64,000 nt of DNA, taken from Diphasiastrum complanatum (Eukaryota; Streptophyta; Lycopodiopsida; Lycopodiales; Lycopodiaceae). The translations under genes and the position numbers were made by a program. Of this stretch, positions 43,851 to 55,990 are shown piece by piece; within the stretch, counting starts at the first letter, position 1, and every line of letters begins with the position of its first letter. The notes beneath the pieces are model-generated. The model saw only the letters and a list, made by a program, of their open reading frames with translations. It was not told the DNA's origin and did not search any database. The DNA lies in NCBI GenBank assembly GCA_029204225.1, contig CM055102.1:40411220-40475219 (forward strand), given 5' to 3'.

Positions 43851-44995
43851 CTAATCGGTTTTAATCTTCATCCATTGTTTATCCAATTCTGAGGTTTTTT
43901 CTGTGTGTTTACACAATCTACATAATTACAAGTGTTTTTACACAGTCTGCAGAATTACACGGAGTTTACGACAGTGTCTCCTTTTTCGCTTGTCACAAAA
44001 AATACAGTGTCACCTTTTTCACATTTTTCGCCTGAAAAAAATCTCGTGTAAAATCACACTGTCGCATTTTTCGCATTTTCAAAAGAGCCTCAAATGTTAA
44101 GGAAATGACTCTGGCAAAGTGTGGGGCAACCCTGAATGAGATTTAAGGGCACCTTCTCCTTTCTCGTTTTTTTCGCAAAAAATTCGACAGTGTCGCCTGT
44201 GGCTGTTTTAGTTCATTTCTGCAAAGCTACAATTTTGGTTCATTTATGCAGACAGAACGTTTACGGCCAATTTCACCGCTTATCAACAATCAATGACAAG
44301 GACAGAATGGATGTCAGCGAATCACCAGCAAACTGGCGATCGCAATTGACGACCTGATTTCTTGGTATAAATAGTTGTTCATATTCATACAGTTTTAGTC
44401 ATTGAAAATCAGAATTATCAGAAGCATTTGAATAGTTAGCTCTCTCTCTCTCTCTCTTTCAAGTCTATGAGCTTGAATACTCCTAAGCATTCTAGCTCAC
44501 TTCTTAGAGTTGTTTTAGAGATTGCTATTGCGCTACTGCTTATCAGCATTGCGCATTAATTCAGACTTTCATTTTAGCCGTTCAGAGATAGCATAGAGTA
44601 CGCGGCTTCGATCCGCAACTTATTGTGCTCATTTATTTCTATTACATTTTCATACCGAATCAATACTATTCTTTATTGCGTTCAGCTTCGTCTCAGAATG
44701 CATGCATTTTCTGGAGTTCTTCGTGACTAGTTATTTGTCTGATAATTTTCGATGCTTAATTGTTTGGCTACATAATCATTGTAGTACTGGTGATTTCAAA
44801 GTTAGTTACTATAAGTTCAAATGTGATTTCTATCACTATTGTCTTGTTTGAAATTGATAGGCGTAGTCATGCATTGGAAAGATGAAGATAGTTTATTCCG
44901 CCATGCACGAAAAGTTTTCTTTCTAGACACACAAATTATTTTCATTCATTTCTTTTCAAGCTAGACCTATCTTCTGCACACCACTTTTCAACATG
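43850..44995 (+). repeat. Family C 5' LTR
   Basis: Homology to the 3' LTR starts at CTAATCGGTTTTAATC. It contains repeated GTGTCGCATTTTTCGC-type motifs (43,970-44,190), a (CT)n tract at 44,438-44,458 downstream of a TATAAATAG box (near 44,364), and ends CTTTTCAACA before the primer site. Confidence 0.85.
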
Positions 44996-45007
44996 GTATC
45001 AGAGCTA
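44996..45007 (+). promoter_or_regulatory. Family C primer binding site
   Basis: TGGTATCAGAGC directly after the LTR end. Confidence 0.92.
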
Positions 45008-45137
45008 AGTCTCTAATACTTGATATCTTTCGCGATATCAAATTCTTTTCAACCTTTCTGTATCAGAGAATTGATTTCCTATTGTTGACATTACTACATC
45101 TTAGCTTCATCGATACAATCGACAAACTAAGTTTCAG

Positions 45138-45480
45138 ATGGATTCTCAAAGTAAAGTTGGTCTTATCACAGACAAGCTGAATGGATCCAATTATCATTTG
45201 TGAAAATTTAAGATGAAGACCTTGCTAATCGGCAGTGTGTCGTTGTAGGTACAAAAGTAAGACCTGAAGACAACGACTCAAAGTGGAAATCGAAGGACGG
45301 TAAAGCTTTCACGCTTATCATCCTCAATATATTAGATACACAGATTGGACACATAGATGAAGCTAAAACGTCAAGAGATGTTTGGGACATCTTGAACTCA
45401 CTATATGATGTGAGAGACATAACTACTAAGTTACATCTACGAAGGAAATCGCATTCATGGTCAAAGATCAAGGCACATTT
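45138..45480 (+). pseudogene. Family C gag remnant
   Basis: Starts MDSQSKVGLITDKLNGSNYH, a Retrotran_gag_3-like start with the LNGSNY(H/F).W pattern, but the Trp is a stop here. Further pieces in other frames include LDDSWFFDS before the protease. The zinc knuckle was not found, so an internal deletion is likely. Confidence 0.65.
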
Positions 45481-46780
45481 TTGGATGATTCATGGTTTTT
45501 CGATTCTTGAGCAACTCAACATATGACCAATCAACGTGAGATCTTCAACTCCTACGCTCCTTACAGCACGAAGAAATTTATTCATCTTGGTGACAATAGT
45601 ACTCACACTATTGAAGGTGAAGGTATTGTAAGATTGTGGTTCCAGCATAATCAATTCAAATTACTATCAAAAGTCTTATATGTTCCTAAACTCTCTACAA
45701 ATTTGTTATCAGTAAGTAGAATTACAAATTTAGACTATAAGGTAGAATTCGAATCTGATCAATGCAAAATTATTGATAGGAGTGATAAGATCCTTGCACT
45801 CGGCAAGAGGCAGGGTTACTTATATAGATTGGCACACTATTATTCTGAGTCTAGTCAAGCCTTGAAAACATCTACTCTAGTCAATAAAGCATTACTATGG
45901 CATCATCGCTTAGGACACGTGGATCATGCATCTATTTTGAGCATGTCTAGACAATCCATGGTCCTTGATCTTGACTATCCTTCTGGTAAGGTCGATCTCC
46001 TTGCCTGTCATAGCTGCATCTTTGGAAAGCAAGCTAGGATTCCTTTTAGATCAAACCATATGCATTTAGCAAAAGATCTGTTAGATGTTGTTCATACAGA
46101 TATATGTGGAACTCTGCAAACTCTTTCATTGCTAAATACAAAGTTCTTCATTACCTTTATTGACGAATTTTCCAAAAGAACAGATGTTTATTTATTAAAC
46201 AGAAATCAGAGGCTTTCATCAAATTCATACAATTCAAAGAGCATGCTGAGAATCAAACTGGCAAACGAATCAAAGCATTGAGGTCGAATAATGGGAGAGA
46301 ATACATCTCCAACAAATTCAAGGACTATTGTCTTAACAACAGCATTGAGCAATAATACATCACTTCCTATTCACCTCAGTCAAATGGTCTTGCTGAGAGA
46401 AAGAACAAAACTTTAGTTGAATTGATAGAGTGCATGTTATCACATGCAACACTTCCGAAGTCCTTCTGGGCTAAAGCTTTTCAATAGCAATCTATATTCA
46501 AGACAAAAGTTCTACTAAAGGCCTCTCAAACAAAACACCAGTCGAAGTTTGGACAGGTACCAAACCTTCTTTATCAAACTTATGAGTTTTTGGATGTACT
46601 ACTTTTGCTCAGATTCCTTGTGATCTCAGGAAGAAGCTTGACTTCCAGAGTATCAAGTGTGTTTTCATCAACTACACTACTTCAGATCAAGCCTACAAGT
46701 TGTTTGATCCCATCGAGTCAAAGATATTCACTAGCCGGGATGTCATCTTCATCGAAGATCAGTATCAAGACCTCAAATGA
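45481..46780 (+). pseudogene. Family C protease and integrase
   Basis: ATQHMTNQREIFNSY and STHTIEGEGIVRLWF (protease), then LLSKVLYVPKLSTNLLSVSR, LLWHHRLGHVDHASILSM (integrase His), CHSCIFGKQARIPF (Cys), LLDVVHTDICGTLQTLSL, FITFIDEFSKRTDVYLL, and, after a frame change at about 46,200, KRIKALRSNNGREYISNKF where Asn-Gly-Gly is altered to Asn-Gly-Arg. Stops follow near 46,350 and 46,485. The end of integrase and the linker continue in broken frames to about 46,780. Confidence 0.85.
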
Positions 46781-47029
46781 AAGGGCAGTCCCCATGTAGC
46801 CGACCTATTAGATTCTCCTGATGCTTTGAACTTTCCAGTTTCTCAGTTGACTATTTCTATTGAAGGTCCAAGCTCTTCTACCCTTGACGAATAACAAATC
46901 AATGACGGATCAGAAGATGATGATGTTGCAAATCACAAACTACAGTATGATGGAAATAATCAACTTTTTGTATTACCCAGAAGATCTTCAAGAACCAGCA
47001 GACCACCTAACTGGTATATCGATGAGTCT

Positions 47030-48610
47030 GTAGCCTATCTTATTCACAAACCGACATCTGTCCAAGAGACACTCGGTCAGCTTGATTCCGATCTTTGGAA
47101 AGAAGCTATGGATAAAGAGTATTCATCTCTTATCAAGAACCAAACGTGGATAATTGTCAAATTACTTGCCAGCAAAAACGTAGTTGATTGCAAATGGATT
47201 TTCAAAGTCAAGTACAACGCAGATGGAAGCATCAACAAAAGAAAGGAATGACTAGTAGCCAAAGGTTTTTCTTAGGTATACAACATCGATTACACTGAGA
47301 CCTGCAGTCCAGTAGTCAAGCATTCTTCTATTCGACTTTTGCTATCATTTGCAGTTGCAGCAGATTTGGAAATACATCAAATGGATGTACAGACAGCATA
47401 TCTCAATGGAGTTATCGAAGAAGACATTTACATGGTGCAACCCGAAGGTTATATTATCGAGGGTAAACACAATCACGTGTGTAAACTCCATAAGGAACTT
47501 TATGGCTTGAAGCAATTTGCTCGAGCATGGTTTCAAAGGATCAATACTTTCCTTATTGATCACGGCTATACACCTAGCTCTTCATATTCAAACGTTTACT
47601 TCAAAGCAGTGCAGCAGTCTTTTATCATTATCACATTATATGTGGATGATACATTGCCTTTTAGCAACAGTACCGATCTGATAAAAGAAGCCAAGACAAT
47701 GCTATCTTCCGAATTCGACATGACCAATCTGGGCGAAGCTCATTTCTTCCTTGGTATACAAATCCACAGAGATAGAAAATAGAAGTTGATCTACATTACA
47801 CAACAGATGTACATCTACAACATTTTAGTCAGATATAATCTGATCAATTGCAAGTTAGCTCTCTCACCAATGGAACCAGGACTCAAATTGTCAAAGGACC
47901 AGTGTCCCCAAACAATTCATGAGAAGTAGTAGATGCGTGAGTATCCTTACCATTCTAATATAGGATCTCTTATGGACGCCATGATCTGTACCAGACCAGA
48001 CATAGCTTTTGCAGTCAGCTCTCTCAGTCAGTTTATGACTAATCCTGGTATAACACATTGGAAGGCTGTTATCAAAGTCATGAGATATCTTCGAACTACT
48101 ATGGACTTTTGCATTTGTTATGGAGCAGTCGGCAACGACAAACTCAATTTTCTCACACAGATGCGAGTTGGGCAGGAGATGTAGACAGTCATAAATCTAC
48201 TTCCGGATTTACATTCTTCCTCAACAATGGTCCAATTTCCTGGAACAGTCGCAAATAATCTTTGATAGCTCTATCTTCCACTGAATCAAAGTATATCGCA
48301 GCCTCTCAAGCTCCAAAGGAAGCAATTTGGTTGAGGAACTTACTCTCAGATATCGGTCTGAATTAATATGCACCGACGACATTATTTTGTGATAATCAAA
48401 GTGCCATCACTTTATCAGCCAACCCTAGATTTCATTCCAAGAGTAAGCACATTGAACTGAAGTATCATTTTGTTAGAAGCAAAGTTCTCAATGAAGATGT
48501 CAGATTGCAGTATTGTAGAATGCAAGATATGATAGCAGATATTTTTACCAGTGCATTAAGTTTGGAATCACACAGAAGATTCTGTGTAGAGCTAAGTTTG
48601 AAGGTCAAGG
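47030..48610 (+). pseudogene. Family C reverse transcriptase and RNase H
   Basis: LWKEAMDKEYSSLIKNQTW, WIFKVKYNADGSINKRKE, then MDVQTAYLNGVIEEDIYMVQ, LHKELYGLKQFARAWFQRI, FIIITLYVDDTLPFSNSTDL (YVDD intact), MTNLGEAHFFLGIQIHRDRK, TRPDIAFAVSSLSQFMTNPG, DASWAGDVDSHKSTSGFTFF, GPISWNSRK and, after a stop, ALSSTESKYIAA-like and FCDNQSAITLSANPRFHSK. Stops at 47,780 and 48,258 and a frame change near 48,160 inactivate it. Confidence 0.9.
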
Positions 48611-48628
48611 CATTCCAGGATTCAGATT

Positions 48629-48637
48629 AAGGGGGAG
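48629..48637 (+). promoter_or_regulatory. Family C polypurine tract
   Basis: AAGGGGGAG directly before TGTTGGATTATTC. Confidence 0.85.
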
Positions 48638-49812
48638 TGTTGGATTATTCTCCTTCTTACCAGTCGTCTAATCAGTTTTAATCTTCATCCATTGTTTATC
48701 CAGTTCTACGATTTTTCCCGTGTGTTTACACAATTTGCAGAATTACAAGTGTTTTTACACAGTCTGTAGAATTACATGGAGTTTACAACAGTGTCTCATT
48801 TTTCGCCTGTCAGGAATCTCGTTGAAAAATGCAGTGTCGCCTTTTTCGCATTTTTCGCCTGACAAAAATCTCATGTAAAATCAGTGTCACAATTTTCAAT
48901 TTTTCAAAAGAGCCTCAAATGTTAAGGAAATGAGTCTGACAAAGTGTGGGGCAATCCTAAATGAGATTTAAGGACACCTTCTCCTTTCTCGCTTTTTTCT
49001 TGAAAAATTTGATAGTGTCGCCTGTGGCTGTTTTAGTTCATTTCTACAAAGCTACAATTTTGGTTCATTTATGCAGATAGAACGTTTACGGCCAATTTCA
49101 CCGCCAACAATCAATGACAAGGACCGGATGGATGCCAGCGGATCACCAACCAACTGGCGATCGCAATTGACGACCTAATTTCTTAGTATAAATAGTTGTT
49201 CATATTCATATTGTTTTATTCATTGAAAATCAGAATTATCTGAAGCATTTGAATAGTTAGCTCTCTCTCTCTCTATCTCAAGCCTATGAGCTTGAACACT
49301 CCTAAGCATTCTAGCTCACTTCTTAGAGTTGTTTTAGAGATTGCTATTGCGCTACTGCTTATCAGCATTGCGCATTGATTCAGACTTTCATTTTAGCCAC
49401 TCAGAGATAGTATAGAGTACGAGGCTTCGCTCCGCAACTTATTGTAATCATTTACTTCTGTTACGTTTTCATACTGAATCAATGCTATTCTTTATTACAT
49501 TCAGCTTCGTCTCCGAATGCATGCATTTTCTGGAGTTCTTCGCGACTAATTATTTGTCTGATAATTTTTTATGCTTAATTGTTTGGCTACGTAATCACTG
49601 TAGTACTGACAATTTCAAAGTTAGTTACTATAAGTTCAAACGTGATTTCTATCACTATTGTCTTGTTTAAAACTGATAGGCGTAGTCATCCATTGGAAAG
49701 ATGATGATAGTTTATTCCGCCATGCACGAAAAGTTTTCTTTCTAGACACATGAATTATTTTCATTTGTTTCTTTTTGAGCTAGACCTATCTTCTGCACAC
49801 CACTTTCCGACA
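48638..49812 (+). repeat. Family C 3' LTR
   Basis: 1,175 bp from TGTTGGATTATTC to TTTCCGACA. Same block order as the 5' LTR, including the GTGTCGC motifs, a TATAAATAG box (near 49,189), a CT tract (49,260-49,276) and the AGACCTATCTTCTGCACACC end. Confidence 0.88.
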
Positions 49813-49993
49813 ATTTTCACTCATATATATTAACAAGTGTCTTGTGCTTAGCATAGTGTTTAACTAAATATAAAATTCCCATGAGCTTGCAAGATGAAAA
49901 TGTCTTATCAAAATTGAGTAGTCCTATGTTGAACATAGCCAATATATTCTTTTGCTCATTGTACTTCAACCCTGTTTGTTGTTTCTTTCTAGA

Positions 49994-50190
49994 GCATGAA
50001 GCAATGCTTAAAAGTGGTGCTAGCTACTATTGCTGAGGGGAAAGATCCGAGCTATTCATTATGGAGTTCTAAATCTGTATCAATGGGACATCGTAAGCCT
50101 GCTTCCACCACTTCTCAAGTCACAAAGCCAGTTACTGAAAATGTTATAGTTGTCCCTCATTCAAAAAAAAAAAAAAGATCATAGAATATT
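49994..50190 (+). other. Possible host exon fragment
   Basis: After a polypyrimidine tract and AG (TTTCTTTCTAG) an open frame reads MKQCLKVVLATIAEGKDPSY with SMGHRKPASTTSQVTKPV and ends in a poly-Lys run. It lies just right of the family C element. It could be a continuation of the gene at 43,557, but the two pieces share no recognised domain, so this is speculative. Confidence 0.25.
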
Positions 50191-50230
50191 TCCAAGTCCT
50201 CCCCCACCAGACCCAAGTCCTGCCCAAAAA

Positions 50231-52682
50231 CCATGGCTACACATCGCCACAAATCCATTCCTTCAGACGAAAGCAAAAAAAATGTGAATGAGCCCTCTTT
50301 ATCCGAATCTGAGGGAGAGCCCCTCCAAAGGAAACCAAGAGCATCAAGCAAAGCCACTCCATCACATTCGACATCATCCAGCTCGACGGTCGACCTCTGA
50401 TACGGCATCACAACAACACTCTTCACCCATACACATCATAGACGAGGGTGATGGAGCAGCATCTTCTTTGGCACCAGATACAGGCACAGATACCACAACG
50501 GTGCCACCAGATCAAGCAACAGCTCCCCCTATCTTGATTACAATGGCGACGACGCCAAGCTCACCAAAGGCAAACTATTTGAGAGGGGGGGGGGGGAGTG
50601 GGGAGTACCATTCTCCAAGACACGGGAGCGGCTCAACAATCACGATACTTTGATGTTGCGGACCTGATGGAAATCAGTGATGATGAAGCAGCGGAAGTGG
50701 ATCAATCAAGAGGAAGTCTGACCCCTCCACTAACCACCACCACTGTTTCTACTAGCATTGTCTCTCCACTCCCTCCACTCCCACCCTCATTCCCTCCACA
50801 ACGTCTATTCTTTGGACTAACATCACCAACTCATACCCCCGATCAATACCCAATCAACACCAACCCTGAAAAGCTCTTTGAACCAGTTAAGCACTCAATG
50901 ACCAGCCTATCCGCAAAGAACTACCATATGCATTGGTTGGTAAGCCAACACCACGTGCTTGAAAATAAGTCCAGTACTAGAACCAAGAGATCGCACATCA
51001 GCAAAAGTTGGCCAAAGAAAAGGAAAAAGAGACGGAAGAAGATCCGCGATGGCCAAGCAGAAGATAAAATTGGAAGAGGTCCAACAACAACTAAAATACC
51101 AGATGGCCCAGATCGACCAAGCGCAAGATGGATCGTCGGTTGCAATGACAGTTGATGCCCCTCTGGTTAAGCCCGAGGATATACAGTTCCAGGCCCCACA
51201 GGCCATAGCCATCCGGATGGAAAAGTACGTGCGGCTAATCCAGGAACGAGAAGTCAAGAAAAAGAATTTTGAAAATGTCATGGCCAAACAAGAAAAGATC
51301 ATCTTTGAGTCCCAGAAGCAGCTCAAAAAAATCACAAAAGCCCTGCAGCAAGTCTTGGACAAGGTGAACCAACTGTGGGAAACGGCGTGGAAGGCCCAAG
51401 CGGGTGCTTCTGTGAAGAAACCACGGGACAATGATGGAGATGACGGAGCTGATAATAAGGATGGGCGGACCCAACCATTAGATGGTAGTTCAAGATCGGG
51501 TGACCAGAGAACCCAAGTTGCTTCCGGAGCTTTTTCTCTTTCTTCTCCTACCTTTATACCCTCTTCTTATTCTGCATTTAACTTTTCTGAAACATTCATT
51601 CCCACTTAACATATCTCTTCACCCTCCTCCTCTCCGCCACCTCCTAGCAAATTATTGGGCCCATCTAAAGGTCTAGCTGATACGTACAAAGCCCGACGGG
51701 ACGAGTTTCTACAACAGTTGAGTTCCCCCGGTGTAGTGTACAACTTGTTAAACCCACCTCCTCCTAAATTTGTTGTTCTTGTGCCTCTCTCTCCTAATTA
51801 CTCCATCCCTGACCCTCCAGAAACTAACACTGACATTGGTGGTGATGATGACTTCCTGGCAGATCTGCCAGAAACCAAAAGATTCTCTCCCAGGCCAAAT
51901 ACGGGTGCAGTTGAGCCTTCCACAAGCGAGCAAGCCAAAGAAAGCGATATGGGCACTAAGGCCCTAGATGACTACTTGGCAAGGCCACCACAGCAACGTA
52001 GGGTAGCCTCACCTACCAAGCCCAGGGGTAATATGGCGGATACCAAGGAAAAGAAAGGTTTGAAAGGAGGTATGCTCGCAACATGAGGGGTGGCAGAGAA
52101 GAAATCGATCAAAGCCAGTATTCCACAAGAGCTGAGATCATTGTGGCACTGCAACCACAACCTGAGTGGTGGAACAAAATTCTAAGAGATAGTAGGCAGC
52201 TGCAAGCACAGCAACCACGAGTCGAAGTGGTAAACTGGCCGGTGGTTCCAGGAATCGCACGCAATATCTCCTTGGACAACCTGAGATTACAATTATTAGA
52301 TTTTGGGCACAAGTATAAGACTAACGTTGATCTGTACATTCGAGAAAGCGCCGAGTATTGCATATCTATGGCCTTTCTGATGCATCAAGAATGTTTTTGG
52401 GATCGCGGCTTGGATCCAATAAGGATCAATCCCAACATTGCCCTCCAGTCTGAAGAAGACCATTTGATGGCCTGGCTTTACTATAAGATGGCCTTCATGT
52501 CGTCCCAGTATGTCACCATGATAGAGGACTGGCAAGAAATGGGCTTCATCGAGAAGATACGTGATTACCTGGGGCCATTATCCTATGGAAGCAAATTACG
52601 CTTCCAAGTCTTCGAGGCCTTGGGAAAAAAAATGAGCGAGTGGAAACAGTCAGCAAGGCGACGAGGCAAGCAGGACTCATAG
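50231..52682 (+). pseudogene. Gag-like polyprotein of a non-autonomous LTR element
   Basis: One long coding region in three or four frame segments: MATHRHKSIPSDESKKNVNE, a Ser/Thr/Pro-rich region, DVADLMEISDDEAAEVDQS, a coiled coil (KLEEVQQQLKYQMAQIDQAQ; QEKIIFESQKQLKKITKALQ), a proline-rich region, and a C-terminal domain (EWWNKILRDSRQL.., YIRESAEYCISMAFLMHQE, and EDHLMAWLYYKMAFMSSQYV). No protease, RT or integrase follows. I recognise no named domain, but the layout (disordered, coiled coil, helical domain, then LTR) fits gag-only TR-GAG/LARD elements. One frame break is at a run of eleven Gs near 50,585. Confidence 0.5.
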
Positions 52683-52871
52683 GAGGTTCTCAAGCGGGCT
52701 GGGATGTAGAGGCCATTGAGAGATCTCCAATTTTGTGGAACAATTTTTGCGGCCAATAAGCACCTGGTTTTACGGAAGCCAACGAAGATCCATGCTTTTC
52801 CAAGCGCCAAGCGGAATGACATCATCTGACATGTGTTGAAGTGGGTCCTGCAATAGATTAGGGGTGGATAA

Positions 52872-53620
52872 TGTTAGCATATTCCAAAGAATTTCCCAGA
52901 TGTCGAGCCAAGCTGAAAACACAGAGCGTCTCTCACCTAAGACCGAGGAGGTCTCATAAGGAGGAGAGCAGGAAGAAATTGAGAGCCAAGCTTGAGAGCC
53001 GAGGATTACTAGCTAGGATTACAATTTATTTCTATGTGAGCCTACATGGTGAATCCCAGAGAAGGAACGACCATGTAGGAGCTAGTGATTTTCCTAGACA
53101 ATGTAAATAAATGTAGGCCCCTCTTAAATAAATTAGAGTGAGCCACCTTTTGATGGTGACCTCTAATAGAGGAGCTATTTCTAAACTAGTGGAATTGCCA
53201 CTTAGGCTCCACATGGGCAGCCCTCTTGCTTATTTAAGGTCTCCCCTCTCTTGTGAGGAAGCTTTTGTTGTATTGTCATTTCTCTTGCATGAATCAAGAA
53301 GATCCTCCACGAGTTATTGGTAATTTGAAAGCTCTTTGTTCATGGCTATTGTCTTGAGTGAAATTCCTATGAACATGCTTTGATTTCTTTTGTTGTGGTT
53401 GTGGATTTAAGTAGATGGTTACATGGTTTGTAAATGCATGTAGCTGGAGTGGACGAAACTGTTTCATCCCACTGACATGCTGGGAATACGCATGGTAAAC
53501 TGATAAACGACCTGCCTGGAAACAGTTCTAAGCGACAGGATCTAACTAGATAGAACTGACCTTTGGAAATGGGCAGAATCACCCGGTTTCTTGAGCGGAA
53601 ACCTCCTAAGAAGAAGAAGT
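52872..53620 (+). repeat. 3' LTR of the gag-only element
   Basis: Starts TGTTAGCATATTCC after a purine-rich AGGGGTGG. It has a TATA-like TATTTAAG at about 53,231 and TCTCCCCTCTCTTG downstream. The right end is uncertain and was set before the copia RT fragment. Confidence 0.5.
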
Positions 53621-53639
53621 AAACACCAGGAACAAAAAA

Positions 53640-53826
53640 AGAACTGTGTTCACAGATTCTTGTTGGAATTTGTGAACAACTTGAGCATATCATTTTGCAC
53701 AAATCCTAGCCTCATACTTGTTGATAGAACCTTCTTGATTGCATTTGACTCTAAACACCCATTTGCAACCAATTGCATTTTATTAGGTGGCAGATCAGCC
53801 AATTCCCATGTGTGATTTGAATTCAA
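53640..53826 (-). pseudogene. Copia RT N-terminal fragment
   Basis: On the minus strand, mixed frames give ELADLPPNKMQLVANG and, one frame over, AIGCKWVFRVKCNQEGSINK with YEARICAK. This is the start of copia RT (GCKWVFKVK...GSI.KYKARLVAKG). Confidence 0.7.
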
Positions 53827-54970
53827 AGCATCTTAAATTTGGTCCAAGATCTTGTTGATCCACTAATGTATTTTGGATCTGTATGTTTTCACATGGTATC
53901 AGAGCAAGTTGCAGGCCAAAGTTGGTGGATTTTCCAAATCTAGAGGTGGATTTGAGGGCGCCATAAATTCTATGTGGATTTGGAGGTGTTTCTAGTTCAA
54001 ATCTTGTAGTTTCAAGTATAGAGTTTGGATCTTTGTGATCTTAAAGTAATTTTAGGTCAAAATACTTGTAGATGGCCGCTTTTTGAAACCACTTATTGGA
54101 ATGTGGAGACAAATTGCTCATGATTGTGGATGGTACATTCTATTAGATGAGATATCTAGATTCTAGCTTTTGCATATAGATTTTGCTTCATACAATATTC
54201 TGCATTTTTGGAGAAACCTTAAATTTGATAGGATCTAGAAATCAAGAAATTATGTGCTAGGATTTGCTAGAAAGAAAAAAAGGAGAGGCTCTCATCTACA
54301 AATAGGAATGTAAGCTTGAAGAATGTTTTGTTCATTCCTTCCATTACTAAGAATGTGCTTAGTGTGTGTCAAATGGTTGACAAAGGGCTCAAAGTGAAAT
54401 TTTTTGGTGATTCTTGTTTGATCAAAAGGAATGGAGTCTTGATTGATCAAGGCAAGAGAAAGGTAACCTCTACAAACTTGATGGATGGTTCTAACCATGG
54501 TGGTTTGAAGGCAAAGAAGCAAGTTGGTGAGCTTCGTTCAATGTCAAAGTCACAAAGGTTGTCTTATTCTATATCTAGCTCAAGATCTAAGATGACGTTT
54601 CATTTAGTACATTTGCATGTGCATTGTATTAGTGCTTTGAGTAATGGAGGAGCAAAGATGTTGGTGACTTGCATTAATGACTTTAGTAGATATTGTTGGA
54701 CTTATCTTCTAAAGAGTGAGGATTTCATATTTGATGTCTTTCTCAAGTTCAATAAATGTTGTGGAGAGTCAATTCAACTTGAAGATCAAGTGCTTAAAGT
54801 TGACAAATGAAGACCTATCAACAAAGTTCAAACAGGTTTGTGTGGCACATGTTCAAACTCAAAGGTTCTACATAGTGTGGAAGAGAGGAAGATCAATCTT
54901 TTTTAAAGAGGTAAATCCATGAGGGTGAATGCAAATCTTCCTAAGTCATTTTGGGGTGAAGCTACATTAG
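53827..54970 (+). pseudogene. Copia fragment: LTR end, primer site, pre-integrase and integrase
   Basis: An LTR end (TTTTCACA) and primer site TGGTATCAGAGC at 53,894-53,905 are followed by a leader. From about 54,300 the sequence reads LKNVLFIPSITKNVLSVCQM, KVKFFGDSCLIKRNGVL, LSYSISSSRSKMTFHLVHLH and MLVTCINDFSRYCWTYLL, then broken integrase ending NLPKSFWGEATLD. Gag and protease are deleted. Integrase Asp residues are partly retained, but the Glu region is lost. Confidence 0.75.
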
Positions 54971-55260
54971 ATTTGATTATCCATCTCCAAATATACCAAT
55001 AGATTTCAAATCCTTGTACCTTTTCTTCACACATAGCATAAGAAATTTCAACAAAATCTACAAACATGCTAATTTGGGACTAACTCAGATAAATAGTCTA
55101 CTCTCTAGTCCTACATACTTTCACACATGTGAGAAACACACCTAAGGCACATAAACGATGATTGATCCCAAATTTCCAATTTCTCAAACTAGCCTTTTGA
55201 GCTCAAAACTTGTTAATTTTGAACTCTACTTTGGATCAAACACTCAACCTCTTGAACAAG

Positions 55261-55272
55261 GCTCTAGTACCA
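55261..55272 (-). promoter_or_regulatory. Copia primer binding site variant
   Basis: The minus strand reads TGGTACTAGAGC after an LTR ending ATTTCACA; two bases differ from the usual site. LTR-like sequence (TGTGAAATAAATG...) continues to the right, with TTTCACACATG near 55,471 and CACACGTGTG at 55,904. Confidence 0.55.
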
Positions 55273-55990
55273 TGTGAAATAAATGATACTTAGGACCTAA
55301 AATTGATCCAATGAATCCACAAGATGGATTGTGTGCATTGTTATCATCATTTTCATCAATAAATGCAAGCTACTCAATTTTGATAACAAGCAAGAACAAT
55401 CTGTTAAATTTACACAAGCTAGTTTGCACAATTTCCACTTGTAAATGACTTTGAGGCCATGTTGTGGGATTTCACACATGCCAAAAGCATAGGATACCTT
55501 ATTCTAAGTCAAATCATTAACCTAGCTTTGGAATGGTACCTTTGGGATATGTCCAACGAGTGCATAGATAGGGTAGAGAAAAAGTAGGAGCTAAACATAG
55601 CATTTTTTTTCATTGTTTTTGGATCTCGAGGTATTGACCCTAAATAGGGTGGATCAAGTGGATCTTTAGGTTAGATGCTAGGGTTAGGTTATGATGAATA
55701 CATAGAAGCCCTAATATGCTCAGTCCCGAGCTCTACATGTATAATTATGTGATGGGATTTATGAGCAAAATCGAGATTTTCCTTCTTGACTAGTTTGAGT
55801 CTATGATTTGATAGATGAATGCTATTGGCATATGATTTTTTATGATCATTAAATGAGACTGGAGTTGCAGGTACAGTACACAGGCAGCAGCAGGCCGTAC
55901 ATCCACACGTGTGAAGGTTTTTGGAGCTAATTCATGGAGTTCAAGCCAAGATAAGCTAGGAATCAATGCATTGATTAGTAAATCCCAATC
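55273..55990 (-). repeat. Probable minus-strand copia LTR
   Basis: Left edge fixed by the primer site, right edge unknown. It contains the CACACGTGTG palindrome at 55,904, consistent with the other copia LTRs. Confidence 0.4.

Larger units (their letters stand above)
43850..49812 (+). mobile_element. Family C Ty1/copia element, complete but mutated
   Basis: 5' LTR 43,850-44,995, primer site at 44,996, gag-pol 45,138-48,610, polypurine tract 48,629-48,637, 3' LTR 48,638-49,812. The LTRs are clearly homologous but differ by many substitutions and small gaps, so this is an older insertion than copia-1. The first 20-30 bp of the 5' LTR do not match the 3' LTR start, and no target duplication could be seen. 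Several frameshifts and stops break the polyprotein. Confidence 0.88.
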
